Assembly (NCBI RefSeq): GCF_023715565.1
Contig: NZ_JAMBOJ010000015.1
Coordinates: 1 to 64,000, forward strand
Source: Cytobacillus firmus
Lineage (GTDB): Bacteria; Bacillota; Bacilli; Bacillales; Cytobacillaceae
Length of the DNA stretch: 64,000 bases
Direction of reading: 5' to 3'
In this document: positions 1 to 8,219 of the stretch, one piece after another
How the letters are laid out: each line of letters opens with the position of its first letter
How positions within the stretch are numbered: position 1 is the stretch's first letter
Notes under the pieces: generated by a model
Database searches by the model: none
Told to the model about the DNA's origin: nothing
What the model saw: only the letters and a program-made list of their open reading frames with translations
Translations under genes and position numbers: made by a program

Positions 1-569
1 CAGATAACTCGTTTCAGCTCAACATGACGGCCCTCATTCCAAGTTTCAATTAATCAGTTGTGATTGCTTTTTAGCAATCCTCCTATTTCGTGTTTATACA
101 CTTATAAGGAAACGTTTCGCACAGTACATCTCTTCACAAACATATTTTTAGTCATCCTTAACGTTTTAAACTACCCCTTTTGTCTTCTTCTAATTCTCTT
201 TCAATTTCTTCATCAGGTACTTTAGCGGGTTCTTAATTAATGTTAAGGTGTGTAATAATTAATCTTAACTGATATTTTATTGTTGAAAGACTAAAAATTA
301 CGTATATCACAAATAGAATACCTAATATAAACCAAATCAAAAAATCCCACCTTGTATTTACAATAATACTTTCTTTAATCTTATCATTATTCCCTTTACC
401 TGAAAATTCCCCTTAACATATCTTCTACTAACCTGCCGTAGCAACTTCCTATTTAAGTTATTTTACATTTAAACCCAAGGGGGGTAACAAAAGATATACT
501 AATAAAGTATTTTTATATCTCATGCTATAACGAATGTGGTTCCTGTAATGATGGAAAATTAAAAACTTA
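1..569. other. AT-rich non-coding stretch
   Basis: No reading frame with a credible start and ribosome binding site is visible here. A small hairpin with arms GATTGCT/AGCAATC lies at about 62-79. The first 45 bases read openly on the minus strand but run off the window edge, so a gene fragment there cannot be excluded. Confidence 0.4.
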
Positions 570-598
570 TTGACAATTTATTATTATAATTATATTAT
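570..598 (+). promoter_or_regulatory. Sigma-A promoter of the met operon
   Basis: TTGACA at 570-575 and TATTAT at 593-598 are separated by 17 bases. Transcription would begin near 605, just upstream of the SAM riboswitch, which fits a constitutive promoter with control exerted at the leader. Confidence 0.75.
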
Positions 599-622
599 TT
601 TTACTATCAACTAAATAATTTA

Positions 623-723
623 CTTATCAAGAGTGACTGAGGGATCAGGCCCTATGACGTCCGGCAACCTCCATAATGGAACGGTGCCACTTCCTGCAGA
701 ATGATTTCATTCTGAAAGATAAG
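623..723 (+). promoter_or_regulatory. SAM-I (S-box) riboswitch
   Basis: The closing helix P1 pairs CTTATC (623-628) with GATAAG (718-723). Between them lie the conserved S-box elements GAGGGATCAGGCCCTATGA, the CCGGCAACC segment and the GGTGCCA segment. In this family S-adenosylmethionine binding stabilises P1 and favours the downstream terminator. Its position ahead of a methionine importer is the classical arrangement in Firmicutes. Confidence 0.95.
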
Positions 724-740
724 TCGTGATATATAACGAT

Positions 741-771
741 GCCTCTTTCCCGAATGGAAAGAGGTTTTTTG
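741..771 (+). terminator. Riboswitch-controlled terminator
   Basis: The arms CCTCTTTCC and GGAAAGAGG are perfect and are followed by six T residues. It lies directly after the S-box aptamer and before metN, so it is the expression platform that ends transcription when SAM is abundant. Confidence 0.9.
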
Positions 772-805
772 TTTGAAAAGGGGTAATGAAACTGGGGGGA
801 TCTGC

Positions 806-1819
806 ATGATAGAAATTAAAGAACTTGTAAAAGTCTATGAAACTAAGAAAGGTAAAGTGACTGGTGTTGATCATGTATCGCTTAAGATTGAAAAAGGGGA
901 GATTTTTGGAATCGTTGGATACAGTGGAGCAGGCAAAAGCTCTTTGCTGAGGTGTTTAAATTTATTGGAGAAGCCCAATTCCGGAGAAATCCTTATTGAT
1001 GGATTATCTTTAACGTCTTTAAGCAAGAAAGATCTTCGCCAGGCGCGTTTAAAAATTGGCATGATATTTCAGCATTTTCATTTGGTTAGTTCGAAAACCG
1101 TATACGAAAATATTGCATTTGCTTTAAAAGCAGCAAACAAAACCAAGACTGAAATAGAAGCACGAGTTCTTGAATTGCTTGATATGGTCGGATTAACGGA
1201 TAAGAGGGATGTCTACCCATCACAGCTTAGCGGCGGGCAAAAACAGCGTGTTGGGATTGCCCGTGCACTTGCAAACAATCCATCTGTTCTTTTGTGTGAT
1301 GAGGCTACATCTGCACTTGATCCAAGCACTACCAAGTCCATTTTGTCTCTCCTGAAGAAGATTAATAAAGAATTAAATCTGACCATTGTACTAATTACAC
1401 ATGAAATGGAAGTTGTTAAAGAAATATGTGACAGAATGGCTGTCATGCAGGATGGAAAAGTAATTGAAGAAGGCAAGGTCTATAATTTGTTCGCCAGCCC
1501 GAGAGAAGCGCTGACCAAAAAGTTCATTAATAGCGTTCTTCAATTTGACCTGCCTGAGAAGCTTTTAAAGGAACGTGATGGCAAGATTATTAAAGTGTAC
1601 TTCCAGGGAAGTATTGCAGAGGAGTCTGTTATTTCTGAGGTGTTTCAGCAATTCAAAGTGAAGGGGAATATCCTTCATGGGAAAATCGAATACATTCAGG
1701 AAAAACCGCTTGGGATTTTTGTAATGGAGATAACAGGTCCTGTGCTTGAAATTGAAAGAGCCATTCAATATATTACAGACCGGACAAGGAATTTGGAGGT
1801 GATTCGTGATGCAGCTTGA
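806..1819 (+). CDS. metN: Methionine ABC transporter ATP-binding protein MetN
   Basis: ATPase of the methionine importer, 337 residues. Walker A GYSGAGKS is at about residues 38-45, the signature LSGGQKQR at about 140-147 and Walker B LLCDEATSALD near 160-170. The last 70 residues form the NIL regulatory domain that in this family senses internal methionine. ATG 806 was chosen because GGGGGGA lies just upstream; an in-frame TTG at 773 falls directly behind the terminator T-tract and has no ribosome binding site. It overlaps metI by 11 bases. The SAM riboswitch controls the operon. Length and domain order match B. subtilis MetN. Confidence 0.96.
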   Translation: MIEIKELVKVYETKKGKVTGVDHVSLKIEKGEIFGIVGYSGAGKSSLLRCLNLLEKPNSGEILIDGLSLTSLSKKDLRQARLKIGMIFQHFHLVSSKTVYENIAFALKAANKTKTEIEARVLELLDMVGLTDKRDVYPSQLSGGQKQRVGIARALANNPSVLLCDEATSALDPSTTKSILSLLKKINKELNLTIVLITHEMEVVKEICDRMAVMQDGKVIEEGKVYNLFASPREALTKKFINSVLQFDLPEKLLKERDGKIIKVYFQGSIAEESVISEVFQQFKVKGNILHGKIEYIQEKPLGIFVMEITGPVLEIERAIQYITDRTRNLEVIRDAA

Positions 1820-2474
1820 AAGTTTAATAGCTATACTGCCGGAACTGAATAAAGCATTTTTAGAGACCATCTATATGGTCGGAATATCCGTTGCAGTAGC
1901 CATCATTCTTGGTCTGCCAACAGGTGTTTTGCTTTTTGTAACCGATAAGGGTCTATTTTTGGAAAATAGCATTTTTAAAAACATTGTAGGCTTCATCGTC
2001 AATATGATCCGTTCCATTCCGTTCATTATTCTGCTAATTGCCCTTTTGCCATTAGCTAATTTGATTACTGGAACGACCATTGGACCTACTGCTGCATCGG
2101 TTTCACTCTCAGTTGCTGCTATTCCGTTTTTTGCGAGGGTTGTAGAACAGTCTTTAAGAGAGATTGATAAAGGTGTCATTGAGGCTGCTGTAGCAGTTGG
2201 GGCTACACCGTGGATGATTGTAAAGGATGTCCTCGTACCTGAGGCAAAGCCGGGGATTGTTCAGGGAATCACCATTACGGTCATCAGTCTAGTAGCATAC
2301 TCTGCAATGGCAGGTATTGTTGGAGGCGGTGGAGTCGGTGACCTTGCAATACGCTTTGGTTATTACCGTTATGACAATACAGTCATGTTTACAACTGTTA
2401 TTATTCTAATTTGCCTAGTCCAGATTTTCCAATTTGCCGGGGACCGGATCGCCAGATTAGTTGATAAAAGATAA
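1809..2474 (+). CDS. metI: Methionine ABC transporter permease MetI
   Basis: Membrane permease of 221 residues with about five transmembrane segments. The cytoplasmic EAA loop, which contacts MetN, is visible as EAAVAVGATPWMIVKDVLVPEA at about residues 121-142. ATG 1809 is preferred over GTG 1806 because GGAGGTG lies about seven bases upstream of it. The start lies inside the end of metN, indicating translational coupling, and metQ follows after 23 bases. Partner proteins are MetN and the lipoprotein MetQ. Confidence 0.95.
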   Translation: MQLESLIAILPELNKAFLETIYMVGISVAVAIILGLPTGVLLFVTDKGLFLENSIFKNIVGFIVNMIRSIPFIILLIALLPLANLITGTTIGPTAASVSLSVAAIPFFARVVEQSLREIDKGVIEAAVAVGATPWMIVKDVLVPEAKPGIVQGITITVISLVAYSAMAGIVGGGGVGDLAIRFGYYRYDNTVMFTTVIILICLVQIFQFAGDRIARLVDKR

Positions 2475-2497
2475 AAATATCATCAGGGGGAAATAAA

Positions 2498-3322
2498 ATG
2501 AAAAAGATAACCTTAGCATTCATACTTATGCTTACATTTGCTGTACTTGCGGCGTGCGGAAGTGAGAACTCATCTTCTGAGGTGAGCGGTGAAAAGAAAG
2601 ATATCAGCATTGGAGCTACTTCAGGTCCATACAGCGACATGGTCAGCAAAGCAATAAAGCCAATTCTTGAAGATAAGGGCTATAAAGTAAAAGTAGTAGA
2701 ATTTAGTGACTATATCCAGCCTAACCTTGCCCTTTCAAAAGGAGACCTGGATGCTAACCTTTTCCAGCATAAAATTTATATGGAAACTTTTGCAAAAGAG
2801 CATAATATTGAGCTGTCAGAAGTGATTACCGTACCAACTGCTCCAATGGGCATCTATTCAAAAAAATTTGCTTCATTAGAAGAAATCAAAGAGGGTTCTG
2901 CTATTGCCATACCAAATGATCCAACGAATGCGGCGCGCGCTTTTCTAATCCTTGAGGATGCAGGACTTATCACAATAAACGCAGAAGCTGATCCACTTAC
3001 TATTTCTGAAAAAGATGTAGAAGACAATGTCAAGAATCTGCAGTTTAAGCCAATTGAAGCTGCCCAGCTGCCTCGTGCCGTGGACAGTGTTGATTTATCA
3101 GCTGTACCAGGAAACTTTGCCCTCGCTGCAAAGATGGACCTGCTCGATGCACTGCAATTAGAGAACATGCCAGATAAATACCGAAATCGAGTCGTAATTG
3201 ACACGAAAAATACGGATACACAACTAGCCAAGGACTTAAAGGCAGCTGTTGAATCTGATGAATTTGAAAAGGTTATTGATGAACAGTTTAAAGGCTTCGG
3301 TAAGCCGGAGTGGATGCAATAA
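2498..3322 (+). CDS. metQ: Methionine-binding lipoprotein MetQ (NlpA family)
   Basis: Extracytoplasmic substrate receptor of the methionine importer, 274 residues. The N-terminus is a lipoprotein signal with the lipobox LAAC around residues 17-20, so the mature protein is anchored to the membrane by a lipidated cysteine. The body shows typical NlpA-family sequence, including PNDPTNAARAFLILEDAGLI. A GGGGGAAA ribosome binding site precedes ATG 2498. It is last in metNIQ and is followed by a terminator. The family binds D- and L-methionine; substrate is inferred from family and riboswitch. Confidence 0.95.
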   Translation: MKKITLAFILMLTFAVLAACGSENSSSEVSGEKKDISIGATSGPYSDMVSKAIKPILEDKGYKVKVVEFSDYIQPNLALSKGDLDANLFQHKIYMETFAKEHNIELSEVITVPTAPMGIYSKKFASLEEIKEGSAIAIPNDPTNAARAFLILEDAGLITINAEADPLTISEKDVEDNVKNLQFKPIEAAQLPRAVDSVDLSAVPGNFALAAKMDLLDALQLENMPDKYRNRVVIDTKNTDTQLAKDLKAAVESDEFEKVIDEQFKGFGKPEWMQ

Positions 3323-3340
3323 AAAAATATTAATATGAGA

Positions 3341-3370
3341 ATGCGCCGGATCTTCTGGCGTATTTTTTTA
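3341..3370 (+). terminator. Terminator of metNIQ
   Basis: Arms ATGCGCCGG and CTGGCGTAT, with G-T pairs, close over a short loop and are followed by seven T residues. It lies 19 bases after the metQ stop. Confidence 0.85.
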
Positions 3371-3417
3371 TTTATCAGGCCATAAATTGAATACAATCTA
3401 TTATTAGTGAAGAATAG

Positions 3418-3537
3418 TTAGATAGACTTCTTCATTTCACATTTGCTGCATTCCCTAAGAAGTTCACCATTACCCACTTTAGATTTTAAATGTGAGTTAC
3501 CACAATTATCACAGCGTCCAGCTTGCTTGTTACACAA
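3418..3537 (-). other. Short zinc-ribbon-like open frame, probably a gene remnant
   Basis: Read on the minus strand, about 39 codons encode two paired-cysteine motifs, CDNC and CSKC, separated by about 20 residues, and end with a stop at 3418-3420. This looks like a zinc ribbon. The only possible start is a TTG at 3537 with no ribosome binding site and a stop codon two triplets upstream. It is therefore more likely a leftover C-terminal fragment than a working gene. The parent family was not recognised. Confidence 0.3.
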
Positions 3538-3568
3538 GACCTAAATACTAAAAAGATAGATAAATAAA

Positions 3569-3746
3569 GGCTCTTTTCGTATAAATTGTTGTTTTTCGCT
3601 TATCAATGTTGTCCGTTGATTGCAGTGAGAGGATGCTCAGCAAACCACGGGGCGGGCGGTGAGCCTCCTCGACGCTACGCGTCTGTGGGGTCTCACCTGT
3701 CCCGCTACTCCAATAGGACGTTGAATAGGCTACCTTGAGTAAACAC
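3569..3746 (-). repeat. Dispersed Bacillaceae repeat, copy 1
   Basis: About 178 bases match, in inverted orientation, the segment at 26178-26357, with an estimated 90 percent identity by eye. The core is GC-rich (a GTGAGACCCCACAG block and a CTCACCGCCCGCCCC block) in an AT-rich genome. One end is the shared string CGTATAAATTGTTGTTTTTC. No protein is encoded. Similar GC-rich intergenic repeats are known to be scattered in Bacillaceae genomes; the function is unknown to me. Confidence 0.85.
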
Positions 3747-3781
3747 CTTAAGAAAATGCTATCGCATTTTCTTAAGGTGTT
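3742..3781. repeat. Perfect long hairpin at the repeat edge
   Basis: An 18-base-pair perfect inverted repeat (arms 3742-3759 and 3764-3781, beginning AACACCTTAAG) closes a four-base TATC loop. It abuts the dispersed repeat and shares the core AAAATGC/GCATTTT with a shorter hairpin next to copy 2 (26151-26170). No clear T-tract follows, so it is probably part of the mobile repeat rather than a terminator. Confidence 0.75.
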
Positions 3782-3883
3782 AGCATTGGGAAAAATTCCA
3801 TACCAAAAGGAAAGCAGGGTTATAAGGTAATTGAAATATGTGATAATATCAAAATATCGATATAGGCAAAGAAGGTGATTTAT

Positions 3884-5164
3884 TTGTTATCAATCGGTAT
3901 TGTGGGTTCCCAGCATTTTATTGATGAAATTAGCAAATACTATAGGCTTTATTCAACTTTTAATATAGTTTCTTATACATACACTTCTCCCAGGGAGTTA
4001 GATGCTCTGATAGAGTGTGCGGTTAAAGAGTGTAATTTTTTGATGTTTTCAGGCATCATTCCGTATCATTATGTCAAGAAAAGTTTAAACCGGTACCCTA
4101 TAGGGTCCAGCTATCTTTCTTTTAATGAAAATATGGTAGCGTTATCATTGCTCTCTATTCATTACCATCATTCTCTTAAGCTGAGTGAGGTATCCATCGA
4201 TTTGCCGAGAGAAGAATTCTTGGAGGGGGTTTTAAGTGAGGCTGGAATAGAAGAGAGTGCAATCTATGTAAAAGAGTATCCTTGGATTTATGATTTTCAG
4301 GAAGAAAAAGAATTATCGATAGAAGAATTCGTCATATTTCACACTAATTTATATGAGCAGAGGAAAACTGCTTTTGCCTTAACTAGCATTCATGCGGTTT
4401 ATGATCAGCTTCAAGAAAAAGGAATTCCCTCCATGTTTATGGTCCAATCGATTCCAACATTAAAGGAAGGACTAGAAAAGGCCATTACACTTGCAGAGCT
4501 GAGCCAATCCAAAAACTCGCAGGTGGCTGCGGTTTGTTTTACTAACATTGAAAATGAAAAGATTGATAAGTTTGTAAAATCCATCCAAGCAAAGATAGTT
4601 ACAAGTGATTCAGGAGATCAGCTTGTTCTTTCCAATCGGGGAGTACTGCAGACATTAATACTGAATCAAAGGCTTTCAGGCTGGTTTAAAGAAATGACAA
4701 CGATTAATAGAGAATCCTCTATTGGGATTGGGTATGGATACACGGTGAAAGAGGCAGAATCTCACGCTATCACCGCATTGGACTTTGCTGATAAGAAACC
4801 TGGTGAAGGAGCAGTCTATTTATTGGATGAGGAAAAAAAGCTGACTGGTCCCCTATTTCAAAAAGAAGAACGATATTCCTTGAAAAATGAAGATCCATTG
4901 GTGAAGAAATTAAGCAGGGAGCTAAAAATGAGCAGCAAAAACCTTTCTAGATTTCTTTATTTTCTGCAGGTAAATGAATTTAGGCCATTTTCATCACATG
5001 AGCTATCCGATTATTTCAGCATCAGCAGAAGATCGGCTGAAAGAATGATAAAAAAGCTTTTGGATCAGGAATTACTGCAGGTAGCAGGAGAGGAACAGCC
5101 GTACGAGCAAGGCAGGCCGCGGTCATTATATCAAGCTGGCAGCAAATTAAAAGTGCTAAGGTAA
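3884..5164 (+). CDS. HTH transcriptional regulator with a cyclase-like central domain
   Basis: Protein of 426 residues. The C-terminal 80 residues hold a helix-turn-helix (HELSDYFSISRRSAERMIKKL), followed by a winged-helix-like tail. The middle contains SSIGIGYGYTVKEAESHA, resembling the degenerate GGDEF or nucleotide-cyclase-like folds seen in regulators of the CdaR and GTP-cyclohydrolase-III type; this is a pattern match only. TTG 3884 is chosen because AAGAAGGTGA lies five to seven bases upstream, whereas the in-frame GTG at 3875 overlaps that site. It precedes the epimerase and permease genes, which have their own promoter, so it likely regulates them. Family not firmly recognised. Confidence 0.7.
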   Translation: MLSIGIVGSQHFIDEISKYYRLYSTFNIVSYTYTSPRELDALIECAVKECNFLMFSGIIPYHYVKKSLNRYPIGSSYLSFNENMVALSLLSIHYHHSLKLSEVSIDLPREEFLEGVLSEAGIEESAIYVKEYPWIYDFQEEKELSIEEFVIFHTNLYEQRKTAFALTSIHAVYDQLQEKGIPSMFMVQSIPTLKEGLEKAITLAELSQSKNSQVAAVCFTNIENEKIDKFVKSIQAKIVTSDSGDQLVLSNRGVLQTLILNQRLSGWFKEMTTINRESSIGIGYGYTVKEAESHAITALDFADKKPGEGAVYLLDEEKKLTGPLFQKEERYSLKNEDPLVKKLSRELKMSSKNLSRFLYFLQVNEFRPFSSHELSDYFSISRRSAERMIKKLLDQELLQVAGEEQPYEQGRPRSLYQAGSKLKVLR

Positions 5165-5177
5165 AGCCAAGTAGCTC

Positions 5178-5207
5178 TTGACTGTTACTGAATTTTCAGT
5201 ATATTAT
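5178..5207 (+). promoter_or_regulatory. Sigma-A promoter of the epimerase-permease operon
   Basis: TTGACT at 5178-5183 and TATTAT at 5202-5207 are separated by 18 bases. It lies 50 bases upstream of the epimerase start and just after the regulator gene. Confidence 0.65.
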
Positions 5208-5219
5208 AAACATATCTAT

Positions 5220-5239
5220 TTAACGACACCTTAACGACA
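5220..5239 (+). promoter_or_regulatory. Candidate operator: TTAACGACA direct repeat
   Basis: TTAACGACA occurs at 5220-5228 and again at 5231-5239, spaced 11 bases apart, about one helical turn. It sits just downstream of the predicted promoter start point, where a bound regulator could block elongation. The upstream HTH regulator is the natural candidate ligand. Inference only. Confidence 0.4.
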
Positions 5240-5258
5240 AATAAAGAGGGATGAATTT

Positions 5259-6374
5259 ATGAAAATAGTAAAAGCTGAAATCTACGGAATCCACTTACCT
5301 TTAAAAGAACCATTTATTATCTCTTATGCAACCTACGATTATATGCCATCCATAATTGTTCGGCTTGTAACAGATAACGGATTAGTGGGTTATGGGGAAG
5401 CGGTTCCGGATGAACATGTAACAGGAGAATCCTTGCACAGCACATCTTCTTTGCTGAAGCATACACTTTTGCCTGCTATCATCGGATTTTCACCATTTAA
5501 CATGGAAAAACTCCATCAAATGATGAATGAGCTTATCAGCTTTAATCCATCTGCAAAAGCTGCCATTGATATCGCATGCTATGATCTTCTGGGAAAATAC
5601 AAGCAGGAGCCCATCTATAACCTGCTTGGGGGCAAGCATCACGAGACACTTACTTACCCCAAGGTGCTCAGTATTGAAGAACCTTCAGTGATGGCAAATA
5701 AAGCAAAAGCAGCAATAGAACAAGGCTATCAGTCTTTGAAACTGAAAGTAGGCAAAAATTATCTAGAAGACTGCAAGCGTATCGCCTATGTACGTGAACA
5801 GGTTGGAATGGAAGTTCTTATCAGAGTCGATGTCAATCAGGGCTGGAAAAATGTTTCTACTTCGCTTCAGGCGATTAAACTGCTGGAGCATCTCAATATC
5901 TCCTGGATTGAACAGCCGATTAAGATGGGTGATATTCATGGTCTCGGGGAAATCAGGCAAAAAACAAGCACACCTTTAATGGCGGATGAGAGCATCCATT
6001 CCGGTGAAGATCTAGTTGAAATCATCCGGTATCAGGCCGCAGATAAAATTAATATAAAGCTCATGAAGTGCGGCGGTATTTATCCAGCTATCCATATGGC
6101 GAAAGCAGCTGAATATGCGGGAATCGAATGCCAGATTGGTTCGATGGTAGAGTCTTCAATCGGTTCAGCAGCAGGCTATCATGCAGCTATTTCGAGAAGG
6201 AATATTATCAGTACCGAACTGACAGGGCCATTACTATTCAGTAAAGACATTGGTGATTTGAAGTATGAGATTCCGTTTGTTCATTTGAGTGATAAGCCTG
6301 GACTTGGTGTTACGGTTAATGAAGAAATTTTAAAGGAGTTAACCATTCAATACGATTCTATTGAAAAAGGATAA
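5259..6374 (+). CDS. Enolase-superfamily dipeptide epimerase (L-Ala-D/L-Glu epimerase-like)
   Basis: Protein of 371 residues of the muconate-lactonising/dipeptide epimerase group. The catalytic KxK motif is seen in SLKLKVGKN at about residue 163, and the metal ligands in RVDVNQGW, IEQPI and MADES. The second catalytic lysine lies in INIKLMKCGG. In this superfamily these residues epimerise an alpha-carbon via an enolate. Its closest familiar role is epimerising murein-derived Ala-Glu dipeptides (YkfB type), but succinylamino-acid racemases share the motifs. The YfcC-type permease 12 bases downstream suggests uptake of an amino acid or small peptide that is then epimerised. Ribosome binding site GAGGGATG. 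Confidence 0.8.
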   Translation: MKIVKAEIYGIHLPLKEPFIISYATYDYMPSIIVRLVTDNGLVGYGEAVPDEHVTGESLHSTSSLLKHTLLPAIIGFSPFNMEKLHQMMNELISFNPSAKAAIDIACYDLLGKYKQEPIYNLLGGKHHETLTYPKVLSIEEPSVMANKAKAAIEQGYQSLKLKVGKNYLEDCKRIAYVREQVGMEVLIRVDVNQGWKNVSTSLQAIKLLEHLNISWIEQPIKMGDIHGLGEIRQKTSTPLMADESIHSGEDLVEIIRYQAADKINIKLMKCGGIYPAIHMAKAAEYAGIECQIGSMVESSIGSAAGYHAAISRRNIISTELTGPLLFSKDIGDLKYEIPFVHLSDKPGLGVTVNEEILKELTIQYDSIEKG

Positions 6375-6386
6375 GGAGGAACCGGG

Positions 6387-7808
6387 ATGAAAGTTGAATT
6401 ACCCGAGCAGGAGGTTGTGGCTGAAAAGAAAAGGAAAATTCCTCATACGTATGCGATCATCTTTGCCATCATTATTCTGGCAGCCATCGCCACCTATCTT
6501 GTGCCGGCAGGACAGTTTGAAAGAGTGGAGCAGGATGGAAGAACAATAGTAGTTCAGGATAGCTATCAGGTCGTTGAATCAAATCCTATTAGTTTTTTTG
6601 AGTTGTTTAAAGCCATTCCGGAGGGCATGTCTAAAGGTTCTACCATTATCTTTTATATTTTCCTGGTAGGCGGTGCTTTCGGAATTATCCGTGAAACCGG
6701 AACGATTGAAGCAGGGATTCATAAGGCAGTAATAAAACTGGAGAAGAGAGAAAAACTGCTCATACCCATCACCATGATTATTTTTTCAATCGCTGGAGCA
6801 ACGACGGGTATGGCAGAAGAAAGTATTATTTTTGTTCCAATCGGCATCGCCATTGCAAGAGCAATGGGATATGATGCTATCACCGGAACAGCCATGATCA
6901 GCATCGGGGCAGCCAGCGGTTTCATCGGAGGGATGATGAATCCATTTACGGTGGGGGTTGCCCAATCCATTGCAGAAGTTCCTCTTTTCAGCGGAATCGG
7001 CTTCCGATTTGCTGTTTATATTTTTATACTTTCACTGGCGATTTTTTATGTCATGAGGTATGCAGCAAAGGTGAAAAATAACCCTGAAAAGGGCGTGATG
7101 TATGATATTGAGATGAAGGAAAAAGAAAAGCTAAGGGACCGGCCTGCGGGACAATTTGAGGAATTCAACTTTCGTCATGCTTTAGTTCTCCTGTTCATTG
7201 CAGTGGGACTTGCTTTTAATATGTATGGCGTTTTTGAGTGGGGCTGGTATTTAACAGAGCTGACTGCATCCTTTATTATTATCGGTTTTGCATCAGGCAT
7301 TGTTGGCGGCATTGGAATCAATCGTATGTTTGATGCCTTTGTTGACGGGATGAAGCTTGTGGCATTTGGAGCACTGATTGTTGGATTTGCCAGGGCTATT
7401 CTGGTTGTAATGGAAAATGGACTAATCATTGATACGATGATTAATGGGCTTGCATCGGCCATTAGCACGCTCCCAAATACATTAAATGCTGTTGGCATGT
7501 TCTTTGTTCAAGTAGTGATCAACTTCTTTATTCCTTCGGGAAGCGGACAAGCAGCAACAACCATGCCAATCATGGCTCCGCTTGCTGACCTGCTGGGAAT
7601 CGAGCGCCAGGTAGCGGTACTCGCCTTTCAATATGGGGACGGTATCACAAATTCCATCATTCCTACATCTGCAGCACTGATGGGTTACTTAGCCGTTGCG
7701 GGTATTCCATATGAGCGATGGGTGAAATTTATTTGGAAACTTATCATGGGGTGGCTGATGATTGGTACACTTGCATTAGTTGCGGCCGTGCTTATAGGGG
7801 TTCAGTAA
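6387..7808 (+). CDS. YfcC family (DcuC-type) membrane permease
   Basis: Integral membrane protein of 473 residues with roughly 12 hydrophobic segments. The start KIPHTYAIIFAIIILAAIATYLVPAGQFER is followed by a soluble loop, as is typical of the YfcC/DcuC superfamily. The conserved GSGQAATTMPIMAPLADLLG segment is near residue 385. Members transport C4-dicarboxylates or amino acids and related peptides; the substrate here is not readable from sequence. Its tight coupling to the epimerase gene suggests import of that enzyme's substrate. AAGGAGGA precedes ATG 6387, and a terminator follows. Confidence 0.85.
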   Translation: MKVELPEQEVVAEKKRKIPHTYAIIFAIIILAAIATYLVPAGQFERVEQDGRTIVVQDSYQVVESNPISFFELFKAIPEGMSKGSTIIFYIFLVGGAFGIIRETGTIEAGIHKAVIKLEKREKLLIPITMIIFSIAGATTGMAEESIIFVPIGIAIARAMGYDAITGTAMISIGAASGFIGGMMNPFTVGVAQSIAEVPLFSGIGFRFAVYIFILSLAIFYVMRYAAKVKNNPEKGVMYDIEMKEKEKLRDRPAGQFEEFNFRHALVLLFIAVGLAFNMYGVFEWGWYLTELTASFIIIGFASGIVGGIGINRMFDAFVDGMKLVAFGALIVGFARAILVVMENGLIIDTMINGLASAISTLPNTLNAVGMFFVQVVINFFIPSGSGQAATTMPIMAPLADLLGIERQVAVLAFQYGDGITNSIIPTSAALMGYLAVAGIPYERWVKFIWKLIMGWLMIGTLALVAAVLIGVQ

Positions 7809-7819
7809 GCCAGTAATAA

Positions 7820-7857
7820 AAGGGAGGCACCAGAGTCTGGGTCTCCCTTCAACTTTT
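7820..7857 (+). terminator. Terminator after the YfcC gene
   Basis: Arms AAGGGAG (7820-7826) and CTCCCTT (7843-7849) are followed by AACTTTTTC. The inner bases also pair partly (CCAGA/TCTGG). Confidence 0.7.
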
Positions 7858-8219
7858 TCTTCCAGCCCAAAAACGTTATTAGCAAAATACGGTTTCTTAC
7901 CTGCTTCAACCAAAGAATCTAGTATTCTGGTAAATTATACAATTAAGTTCCAGATGTATTAAAAGTATTCAACAATATATAGAAGTAATAGGTGGCCAAT
8001 CCTGGTAGTTTCCTCACCTCTCCGTAATTCTCCCTCTTTGTCTAACCCCTATGGTTCTGGCTGTAAATATCATTAGATATTTATTCTGGCTGGTAAAAGC
8101 CAAATCCAAATAGCCCAATGACTGATATTTCCCGTAAATTATCCTCTCAAATGACAATCCAACTTGCTGAATGAAATAGTGTTATAATTTAAAAAATTAT
8201 AATTACTGGAGGGGTCCGT
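7858..8219. other. Intergenic stretch without recognised features
   Basis: No credible open frame or strong repeat is seen. A TATAAT at about 8184-8189 lies near the next gene, but no well-spaced -35 element accompanies it. Confidence 0.4.

Noticed and set aside
1..45. Coding-like minus-strand frame at the left edge
   Set aside because: Too short, runs off the window and has an in-frame stop close upstream; no family can be assigned.
7858..8219. Sigma-A promoter of the 8220 activator from TATAAT near 8184
   Set aside because: The only TTG-like -35 (TTGCTG) is 13 bases away, too close for a standard promoter.
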